DNA of 12,138 bases from an uncultured Methylococcaceae bacterium (GTDB lineage: Bacteria > Pseudomonadota > Gammaproteobacteria > Methylococcales > Methylomonadaceae): assembly GCA_903839795.1 (NCBI GenBank), contig CAIMDR010000482.1, forward strand, positions 1 through 12,138, given 5' to 3'. The notes beneath the pieces were generated by a model, which ran no database searches, was not told the origin of the DNA, and saw nothing but the letters and a program-made list of their open reading frames with translations. Below are positions 7,047 through 12,138 of the stretch, piece after piece. The position numbers and the translations under genes are program-made. The first letter of the stretch is position 1. The number at the start of each line of letters is the position of its first letter.

Positions 7047-8423
7047 TTGATAATCGAAAAGCTAGACACTCTTATAACTAACCAATCCCTTTCCCAACGC
7101 GATCATTCACTTTTGTGGCATCCTTGCACGCAAATGAAGGATCATGAAGCTTTCCCGATTATTCCTATAAAAAAAGGGCAGGGCGTTTGGCTGGAAGATT
7201 TTGACGGCAATCGCTATCTGGATGCGATCAGTTCGTGGTGGGTTAATCTGTTTGGTCATGCCAACCCTCATATCAATGCCGCGCTAAAAGACCAGCTTGA
7301 TACGCTTGAACATGTTATTTTTGCCGGATTCACCCATGAGTCGGCCGTTAACTTGGCGGAAAAACTGGTGGCAATGACTCCTCCAGGGCTTGATCGTTGT
7401 TTCTATGCCGATAATGGTTCGGCCGCGGTCGAAGTGGCGCTTAAGATGAGCTTTCACTATTGGCGAAATAACGGGCAAACCCAGAAAACAAAATTTATAA
7501 CGCTGGAAAACAGTTATCACGGCGAGACTTTGGGTGCATTGGCGGTAGGTAATGTGTCGTTGTATAAAGAAACTTATGCGCCGTTATTAATGGATGTGAT
7601 AACGGTACCGGGACCTGATTGTTATTACCGTGAACCGGGCGAGTCATGGGCGGATTATTCCACGCGCCGCTTCACACTAATGGAGCAGGCGTTGCAAGAA
7701 CACGCCGAAACGGTCTGCGCCGTTATTATTGAGCCTTTGGTACAGTGCGCCGGCAATATGCGTATGTATGATCCGGTGTATTTAAAATTGCTGCGGGCAG
7801 CTTGTGATAAATATAATGTGCATTTAATTGCCGATGAAATTGCTGTTGGCTTTGGACGCACGGGGACTTTATTTGCCTGTGAACAAGCTGCCATCAGCCC
7901 TGATTTCATGTGCTTGTCCAAAGGCTTAACGGGCGGTTATTTGCCCTTGTCGGCCGTATTAACTACTAATCAAGTCTATCAAGCGTTTTATGATGATTAT
8001 CAAAAACTGACCGGTTTTTTGCATTCACATAGTTATACGGGAAATGCGCTGGCGTGTAGGGCAGGGCTTGCAACACTGGAAATTTTCCAGAAACAGGCGG
8101 TTATCGAAAAGAACCAACAACTGGCCAAGATCATGGCGAAAGTGGCTGAGCGTTTTAACGAACATCCCCATGTTTCAGAAGTTCGACAGACCGGCATGAT
8201 ACTGGCCATTGAAATGGTTAAAAATAAAGCCACGCGCGAGCCGTATCCATGGCAAGAGCGCAGAGGCCTTAAAGTCTATCAATACGCGTTGTCTAAAGGG
8301 GTGTTATTACGCCCGCTAGGCAATGTCATTTATTTTATGCCTCCTTATATCATTACCGGGGAGGAACTTTTAGTTATTGCTGAAGTGGCTTGGGATGGCA
8401 TACAGCGAGCGGTTAAGGATTAA
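7047..8423 (+). CDS. bioA: Adenosylmethionine-8-amino-7-oxononanoate aminotransferase (DAPA synthase)
   Basis: PLP-dependent cytosolic aminotransferase of biotin synthesis. It transfers the amino group of S-adenosylmethionine to 7-keto-8-aminopelargonate, giving 7,8-diaminopelargonate. The 458-residue protein reads like the Pseudomonas-type BioA along its whole length: LWHPCTQMKDHE (23-34), SSWWVN (62-67), YADNGS with the PLP phosphate site (120-125), NSYHGET (155-161), DEIAVGFGRTG with PLP-contacting Asp263 (263-273), and SKGLTGGYLP with the Schiff-base Lys292. Translation probably starts at TTG, behind GAGGGT. No other biotin gene is nearby, so bioA is unlinked here. rsmE follows immediately. 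It uses S-adenosylmethionine, the MetK product, as amino donor, but that link to the upstream cluster is probably coincidental. Confidence 0.96.
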   Translation: MIIEKLDTLITNQSLSQRDHSLLWHPCTQMKDHEAFPIIPIKKGQGVWLEDFDGNRYLDAISSWWVNLFGHANPHINAALKDQLDTLEHVIFAGFTHESAVNLAEKLVAMTPPGLDRCFYADNGSAAVEVALKMSFHYWRNNGQTQKTKFITLENSYHGETLGALAVGNVSLYKETYAPLLMDVITVPGPDCYYREPGESWADYSTRRFTLMEQALQEHAETVCAVIIEPLVQCAGNMRMYDPVYLKLLRAACDKYNVHLIADEIAVGFGRTGTLFACEQAAISPDFMCLSKGLTGGYLPLSAVLTTNQVYQAFYDDYQKLTGFLHSHSYTGNALACRAGLATLEIFQKQAVIEKNQQLAKIMAKVAERFNEHPHVSEVRQTGMILAIEMVKNKATREPYPWQERRGLKVYQYALSKGVLLRPLGNVIYFMPPYIITGEELLVIAEVAWDGIQRAVKD

Positions 8424-8424
8424 T

Positions 8425-9195
8425 ATGCGGGTTTCCAGATTATATACGTCAGCGCATTTGGCGGTAGGTAAAGAAATTGAATTGGATGATGAGAATGGCC
8501 ATTATGTCAGAACGGTATTGCGTTTAAAAAAAGACGCCGAAATCATTTTATTCAACGGGACGGGTGGGGAATATTTATGCATCGTTGCCGAAGTCAGCCG
8601 AAAAGCCGTGCTGATTCTGGTTAATACCTGGCTGGATCGTAGCGTCGAATCACCGTTGTTGGTAACGTTAGGCTTGGGTATTTCGCGGGGTGACAGAATG
8701 GATTTGTCCGTACAAAAAGCGGTGGAACTGGGTGTTAATTTTATTACACCGTTATTAACCGAGCGTTGCGTGGTGCAATTTAAAGGTGAAAAAAAACCGC
8801 AACGTTTATTGCATTGGCAAAAAATAATCCAACATGCCGCCGAACAAAGCGGCAGAACCACCGTACCTGAATTAACTGAAATCGAACAATTGCAACAGTG
8901 GGTTGGTAAACAGCAAGGCTTGAAAGTGTTCCTTGATCCTTACGCAGAAAAAACCTTGGCAGATGTTGCGCCACTAGATCGGCATGTGACTTTACTCACT
9001 GGCCCGGAAGGTGGATTTTCCGGTCAGGAGCGTGATATCGCAAAAGCAGCCGGATTTATTCCCGTGCGGATGGGTAGTCGTATATTAAGAACCGAAACTG
9101 CATCACTGGCCGCCTTGGCTGCCGTGCAGATGTTGTGGGGCGATTTTGGAACGCCGGCGTTACCTGTGTTGCCTTCTTCTCTGGATATTAAGTAA
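8425..9195 (+). CDS. rsmE: 16S rRNA (uracil(1498)-N3)-methyltransferase
   Basis: SPOUT-family enzyme that methylates N3 of U1498 in 16S rRNA, using S-adenosylmethionine, in assembled 30S subunits. The ATG at 8425 gives 256 residues beginning MRVSRLYTSA, the typical RsmE N-terminus. The frame stays open upstream to 8377, but that would add 16 unrelated residues inside bioA. AAGG sits 7 nt before this ATG. An N-terminal PUA-like domain (about 1-70) precedes the trefoil-knot domain, with its cofactor loops LLTGPEGGFS (190-199) and GSRILRTETA (217-226). The gene starts one base after the bioA stop and its own TAA overlaps the next ATG by one base, so it lies in an operon between bioA and a membrane protease gene. 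A short divergent C-terminal tail of about 15 residues is the only oddity. Confidence 0.95.
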   Translation: MRVSRLYTSAHLAVGKEIELDDENGHYVRTVLRLKKDAEIILFNGTGGEYLCIVAEVSRKAVLILVNTWLDRSVESPLLVTLGLGISRGDRMDLSVQKAVELGVNFITPLLTERCVVQFKGEKKPQRLLHWQKIIQHAAEQSGRTTVPELTEIEQLQQWVGKQQGLKVFLDPYAEKTLADVAPLDRHVTLLTGPEGGFSGQERDIAKAAGFIPVRMGSRILRTETASLAALAAVQMLWGDFGTPALPVLPSSLDIK

Positions 9196-10070
9196 TGCGT
9201 TATCTTTTTTATACGGTGGTGCCGCTATTAATCTTGCTGGCCGCTTTATCGCTGGCTTGCGTTGTGAGCTATTTTATTGTGCTGGGCATCGGGGATGCCA
9301 TCTCTTTCCGTCAACTTATAAACCGGTCGGCACAGTTGTTTTTGGTGTTAAGTATTTTTCCTGCGATGGCTTATCTGAAAATCAGTAAAGCAGAGCTGGG
9401 GTTTGCTCAACGCCCCGTTTTTTTAAAACAATTGTTGCAAGGGTTCGGGTTGGGTTTTATCACCTTGATACCTGTTTTTATTGTCCTTTATGTGCTTAAA
9501 ATCAATGTACTTGATGAGACTCAAGTTTGGACAATTGGGCTGTTAGCTAAAAACATGACTATTAATTTATTAATTGCCCTGTTAATCTCGCTGATTGAAG
9601 AGCCGCTGTTTCGAGGGATTATGTTGGCGTCTTTAAACAAGAAGTTACCGGTCATGGCGGCTATTTTAATTAGCTCGATTTATTACGCAGGGCTGCATTT
9701 TTTTAGCAGTAACACTGATATACCCGTTCAGGATATTACGCTGTTTAGTGGTTTTAAATTGCTGGGCGAAGCGTTTGCCCACTTGATGAATCCGGCAATT
9801 CTATCGGCATTTTTTGCCTTGTTGATGGTGGGTATTTTTTTAGGTGTACTCAGAACACAGGTAAAAGCCAGTTTGGGTCTTTGCATTGGTTGCCATACTT
9901 GCTGGGTATGGCAAATAAAAATGAGTAAAAAATTATTTGATACGGATTATAGTTCACCCTATCACTCTCTGGTCAGCAACTATGATGGCGTTGTCGGGCC
10001 ATTAGTGGCGGGTTGGCTGATGCTGGCAATTGCCGTTTATTTTGTTTATCAACAGTTTAATAAGGCTTGA
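9195..10070 (+). CDS. CPBP family intramembrane metalloprotease (CAAX protease-like)
   Basis: A 291-residue polytopic inner-membrane protein of the CPBP/ABI (Rce1-like) family. Hydrophobic segments cover roughly residues 4-33, 46-61, 83-102, 122-135, 151-170, 202-220 and 268-286. The family's active-site motifs are present: EEPLFR (135-140, the EExxxR glutamates), His168 in YYAGLHFF, and a degenerate last motif, IGCHTCWVW, with His234. Bacterial members are putative proteases, some linked to bacteriocin immunity or protein sorting; the substrate here is unknown. The ATG overlaps the rsmE stop as TAATG, so translation is coupled. It is the last gene of the bioA-rsmE operon and faces yajQ. The position of the motifs supports activity, but the natural role cannot be read from the sequence. 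Confidence 0.85.
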   Translation: MRYLFYTVVPLLILLAALSLACVVSYFIVLGIGDAISFRQLINRSAQLFLVLSIFPAMAYLKISKAELGFAQRPVFLKQLLQGFGLGFITLIPVFIVLYVLKINVLDETQVWTIGLLAKNMTINLLIALLISLIEEPLFRGIMLASLNKKLPVMAAILISSIYYAGLHFFSSNTDIPVQDITLFSGFKLLGEAFAHLMNPAILSAFFALLMVGIFLGVLRTQVKASLGLCIGCHTCWVWQIKMSKKLFDTDYSSPYHSLVSNYDGVVGPLVAGWLMLAIAVYFVYQQFNKA

Positions 10071-10086
10071 CGGATTAAAAGATTAT

Positions 10087-10120
10087 CACCAGGAAGATAC
10101 GAAGGACAAGAAGAAAATAC
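10087..10120. repeat. Degenerate GAAG-rich repeat remnant
   Basis: Three GAAG cores start at 10093, 10101 and 10110 (spacing 8 and 9) in ACCAGGAAGATACGAAGGAC-like sequence. It resembles a decayed form of the CACGAAGGA tandem motif that I remember from intergenic regions of many bacteria. It is weakly supported and carries no coding signal. Confidence 0.3.
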
Positions 10121-10132
10121 CTTTTGCAAAAG
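10121..10132. repeat. Perfect 12-bp palindrome CTTTTGCAAAAG
   Basis: A self-complementary 12-mer immediately follows the GAAG repeat and precedes the terminator-like hairpin by 2 bases. It has no loop, so it suits a dimeric DNA-binding protein better than an RNA hairpin. It may also simply flank the terminator with A and T tracts useful in both directions. Confidence 0.4.
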
Positions 10133-10134
10133 TT

Positions 10135-10166
10135 GCCACAAATTATAAATAGAGTGAATTTGTGGC
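10135..10166. terminator. Convergent, possibly bidirectional terminator hairpin
   Basis: GCCACAAATT (10135-10144) and AATTTGTGGC (10157-10166) are perfect 10-bp inverted arms around a 12-base loop, between the convergent ends of the CPBP gene and yajQ. A T-rich stretch (ATTTATTTCTT) follows on the plus strand; on the minus strand the hairpin is followed by AACTTTTGC. The position and symmetry suit termination of both transcripts, more clearly the plus-strand one. Confidence 0.6.
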
Positions 10167-10183
10167 ATTTATTTCTTAAGTCT

Positions 10184-10666
10184 TTAATCCCTAAAATTAT
10201 CGTATTGTAAGGGCATTTCCAGTTTTTCGTCTTTTAGCATTTGAATAACCTCTTGCAGGTCATCGCGTTTTTTACCGGTGACTCTGACTTTGTCGCCTTG
10301 AATAGCCGCTTGTACTTTAAGTTTTTTGTCTTTAATTAATTTAACGATTTTTTTTGCCAGTGTGATTTCAAGACCTTGCTTTAAGGTGATTTCTTGGCGC
10401 ATTAATTTTCCGCTGCCTTTAGCGTCACCCACATCCATACAGCCAACATCAACGCCGCGTCGACTAAGTTTTGTACAGACCACACTGAATATCTGTTGTA
10501 ACTGAAAAGTGGATTCAGAAATCATAATCAGCTTGTCATCAGTTAGTTCAACGGATGAATCTGTGCCTTTAAAATCAAAACGGGTGGCAATTTCTTTATT
10601 CGCTTGGTCGATAGCGTTTTTAACTTCGTGGGTATCAAATTCGGAAATAATGTCAAAGGTAGGCAT
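10184..10666 (-). CDS. yajQ: YajQ-family nucleotide-binding protein
   Basis: A 160-residue cytosolic protein of the YajQ/DUF520 family. Family members bind nucleotides or RNA, and some (Xanthomonas, Pseudomonas) are described as cyclic-di-GMP effectors that work with a transcription regulator. Full-length landmarks are MPTFDIISEFDTHEVKNAID at the start, TRFDFKGT (32-39), the LKQGLE...KKIVKLIKDKKLKVQAAIQGDKVRVTGK core and the terminal NFRD. The N- and C-terminal repeats form the known double ferredoxin-like fold. It lies 37 bp downstream of cca on the same strand, so the two are probably co-transcribed. The ribosome binding site before the ATG is weak, perhaps relying on readthrough or coupling from cca. 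The family is certain; the ligand in this organism is not shown by the sequence. Confidence 0.95.
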   Translation of the reverse strand: MPTFDIISEFDTHEVKNAIDQANKEIATRFDFKGTDSSVELTDDKLIMISESTFQLQQIFSVVCTKLSRRGVDVGCMDVGDAKGSGKLMRQEITLKQGLEITLAKKIVKLIKDKKLKVQAAIQGDKVRVTGKKRDDLQEVIQMLKDEKLEMPLQYDNFRD

Positions 10667-10703
10667 GGCGTTAAGTTAAAAGTAGTTAATGGATAGGATT
10701 ATT

Positions 10704-11936
10704 TTACAACGGTTTACAGGCATTGATAACCTCGGCAACCGCTTTAATGCGTAAGTGACGAATGGCTGTACCAATTTCCGCCCCTTGCAGGTCGCTGTTT
10801 ATAATCGCCGCCGTGTCCACAGATGCCGCCGCTTTAGCCGTACGCTGTAGCATTTCTGCCTGAGGGTAGGGTACGTGTTCCAAGCCGGTTCGGCCTTTGG
10901 CATCCGCTTCACAAGCCAATAAAAAATCAGCCAGCGTATTGTTGGGTTTAAACGCGCCTAAGGCAATTAAAAAATCCGTTAAGGTTGACGCACGTAAGTC
11001 AAAAACTTTATGGCTATGGGTATGATATTGCATGACGTGCATCGCTAATGCCCTAAATGCGTTAGGTACACGCAAACGGACACATAATTTTTCCAGAATG
11101 GGCAGGCCGATTTTTTCGTGACCATAATGATGCGGCCAATTTTCTTTTGGGGTCATGCCTTTGCCTAGATCGTGAACCAATGCTGAAAATCTGACTTCAG
11201 GGCTGGACGATAAAAGAACCGCCTGTTCCAGACACAGCATACTGTGTAAGCCGGTATCAATTTCCGGGTGGTATTGTTCCGGTTGCGGAACGCCAAATAG
11301 GGCATTTATTTCCGGGAATATTTTTTCCAGTGCGGTACAACTTTTTAAGGTATAAAAAAATGCCGTGGGTGACTGTTCTTTAAGTACCTTAAATAACTCT
11401 GCCCATACGCGCTCTGGCACCAGGTAATCGACTTCTCCGGCTACAACCATGGTTTGCATCAGTTCTCTGGTTTCTTCTGCCAGGGTAAAACCAAGATGCT
11501 GGTAGCGTGCTGCAAAACGCGCTACACGCAAGATGCGCACAGGATCTTCAGCAAAGGCAGGTGAAATATGCCGAAATATTTTATTTTCCAGATCCCGTTG
11601 TCCGCCATAAGGATCAATAAGTGCTCCTTTTGGCGTCATTGCTATGGCATTGATAGTCAGGTCGCGGCGTATTAAATCCTGTTCAAGACTGACATCAGGC
11701 GCGGCATGTACGATAAAACCTTTATAGCCGGGTGCGGTTTTTCGTTCTGTTCTGGCCAGCGCGTATTCATCATGACTTTGTGGATGTAAAAATACCGGAA
11801 AATCTTTGCCAACGGGTTTAAATCCCTGCTTTATCATGGATTCAGGCGTTTCACCCAACACTACCCAGTCTTTTTCTATGACAGGAAGCCCAAGCAATTT
11901 ATCGCGCACCGCACCGCCAACCAGGTATATTTCCAT
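10704..11936 (-). CDS. cca: CCA tRNA nucleotidyltransferase with HD phosphohydrolase domain
   Basis: Adds or repairs the 3'-CCA end of tRNAs from CTP and ATP without a template; the HD-containing form can also have 2'-nucleotidase, 2',3'-cyclic phosphodiesterase and phosphatase activity. The ATG at 11936 gives 410 residues starting MEIYLVGGAVRDKLLGLP, matching E. coli Cca (412). An upstream ATG in frame (12002) would add 22 unconserved residues. Landmarks are GGAVRD (7-12), the metal site E21-K-D23, RRDLTINA (90-97), EDPVRILRVARFA (130-142), ERVW (175-178), HPEIDTG and the HD motif H255-D256-LGKG. E21 replaces the Asp usual in the DxD pair, a conservative change worth noting. yajQ follows after 37 bp. 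The upstream gap is shared with a divergent gene. Confidence 0.96.
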   Translation of the reverse strand: MEIYLVGGAVRDKLLGLPVIEKDWVVLGETPESMIKQGFKPVGKDFPVFLHPQSHDEYALARTERKTAPGYKGFIVHAAPDVSLEQDLIRRDLTINAIAMTPKGALIDPYGGQRDLENKIFRHISPAFAEDPVRILRVARFAARYQHLGFTLAEETRELMQTMVVAGEVDYLVPERVWAELFKVLKEQSPTAFFYTLKSCTALEKIFPEINALFGVPQPEQYHPEIDTGLHSMLCLEQAVLLSSSPEVRFSALVHDLGKGMTPKENWPHHYGHEKIGLPILEKLCVRLRVPNAFRALAMHVMQYHTHSHKVFDLRASTLTDFLIALGAFKPNNTLADFLLACEADAKGRTGLEHVPYPQAEMLQRTAKAAASVDTAAIINSDLQGAEIGTAIRHLRIKAVAEVINACKPL

Positions 11937-11961
11937 TAATTTACTATCAGTTATTTGTAGG

Positions 11962-11981
11962 TTGTGCCTAGAATAGCACAA
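11962..11981. promoter_or_regulatory. Dyad TTGTGC-N8-GCACAA in the cca leader region
   Basis: Perfect 6-bp inverted arms with an 8-base spacer lie 26 bases upstream of the cca start, in the region between cca and the divergent gene. This could be an operator or a 5'-UTR hairpin for cca. No regulator is identifiable, and a 6-bp dyad can arise by chance. Confidence 0.25.
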
Positions 11982-12018
11982 GCTTAAACAAAGCAGTGGC
12001 ATAAGTCAGTGCGAATAA

Positions 12019-12046
12019 TTGGTTGTCCACGGTATGATGCTAGTAT
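12019..12046 (+). promoter_or_regulatory. Candidate extended -10 promoter of the divergent membrane protein gene
   Basis: TGC-TAGTAT (12038-12046) fits an extended -10 element. TTGGTT (12019-12024), 16 bases upstream, is a 3/6 -35 match. It lies 26 bases before the GTG start at 12072, a plausible leader length. Confidence 0.35.
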
Positions 12047-12071
12047 CGGTTATTAATAATCAAGGATTGTT

Positions 12072-12138
12072 GTGATAGAAATTTTTTTGGTAAGTATTTT
12101 GTTGGGTATCGTCACCGGGCTGTTGGCCGGGCTGTTTG
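12072..12138 (+). CDS. Start of a membrane protein, probably a TauE/SafE-family anion permease (partial)
   Basis: A reading frame opens at GTG 12072, with AAGGA (12062-12066) 5 bases upstream, and runs off the window after 22 codons. The visible N-terminus is a hydrophobic helix containing GIVTGLLAGLF, which matches the first segment of TauE/SafE (DUF81) sulfite-exporter-like permeases, where GVGGG normally follows. Members move sulfonates, sulfite or related anions across the inner membrane. Only 22 residues are visible, so the family call is tentative, though the gene itself is well supported by the start, ribosome binding site and divergent layout opposite cca. Confidence 0.55.
   Translation, partial: MIEIFLVSILLGIVTGLLAGLF

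Noticed and set aside
8377..8424. Longer N-terminus for RsmE starting inside bioA
   Set aside because: The 16 extra residues do not resemble RsmE, whereas the ATG at 8425 gives the typical MRVSRLY start behind an AAGG ribosome binding site.
9146..9388. 80-codon plus-strand ORF across the rsmE/CPBP junction
   Set aside because: It overlaps two well-supported genes in another frame and has no recognisable motif; a frame shadow.
11937..12002. Longer N-terminus for Cca
   Set aside because: The 22 extra residues are unconserved; MEIYLVGGAVRD is the normal family start.
1..12138. CRISPR array, tRNA or rRNA genes
   Set aside because: No regularly spaced repeats and no tRNA- or rRNA-like segments were seen on either strand.

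Overview
The window looks like the chromosome of a gammaproteobacterium. BioA, RsmE, YajQ and the HD-domain (E. coli-type) Cca all read like gammaproteobacterial orthologues. The moderate G+C, the metK-ahcY-metF cluster and the short interspersed palindromes would suit a methanotroph-like lineage (Methylococcales), but that placement is inference from memory; no marker gene here settles it.

Layout. (1) 1-3537, plus strand: metK, ahcY and metF. These make S-adenosylmethionine, clear S-adenosylhomocysteine, and supply methyl-tetrahydrofolate for remaking methionine, so together they form most of the activated-methyl cycle. A C(UUCG)G hairpin and a perfect 13-bp palindrome lie between ahcY and metF. 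(2) 3538-3895: a gap without a convincing plus-strand gene. It holds a protein-like minus-strand ORF that runs into the 3' end of metF and may be an insertion remnant. (3) 3896-6987, plus strand: a two-gene cassette, visibly more AT-rich than the housekeeping genes around it. A small HEPN-like protein is translationally coupled (ATGA overlap) to an 884-residue protein with a BolA-like N-terminus, a ParA/MinD-type KGGVGRTT ATPase domain, and a second P-loop NTPase resembling the Sll1717-like/KAP/STAND group. This is the accessory part of the window and the best candidate for an undescribed system, most plausibly defence or stress signalling. A G9 run inside the large gene could make it phase-variable. 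(4) 7047-10070, plus strand: bioA (biotin synthesis), rsmE (16S rRNA m3U1498 methyltransferase) and a CPBP-family membrane protease, tightly packed as an operon. bioA lies only 59 bp after the cassette, with no clear terminator between. (5) 10071-10183: a convergent intergenic region with a degenerate GAAG repeat, a 12-bp palindrome and a terminator-like hairpin. (6) 10184-11936, minus strand: cca (tRNA CCA-adding enzyme) followed by yajQ. (7) 11937-12138: a divergent intergenic region and the first 22 codons of a membrane protein, probably TauE/SafE-like.

The housekeeping genes are ordinary and confidently named. The novelty is the HEPN/dual-ATPase pair between metF and bioA. No known defence system that I can name has this exact composition, but I could not search databases, so both its novelty and its function are hypotheses.
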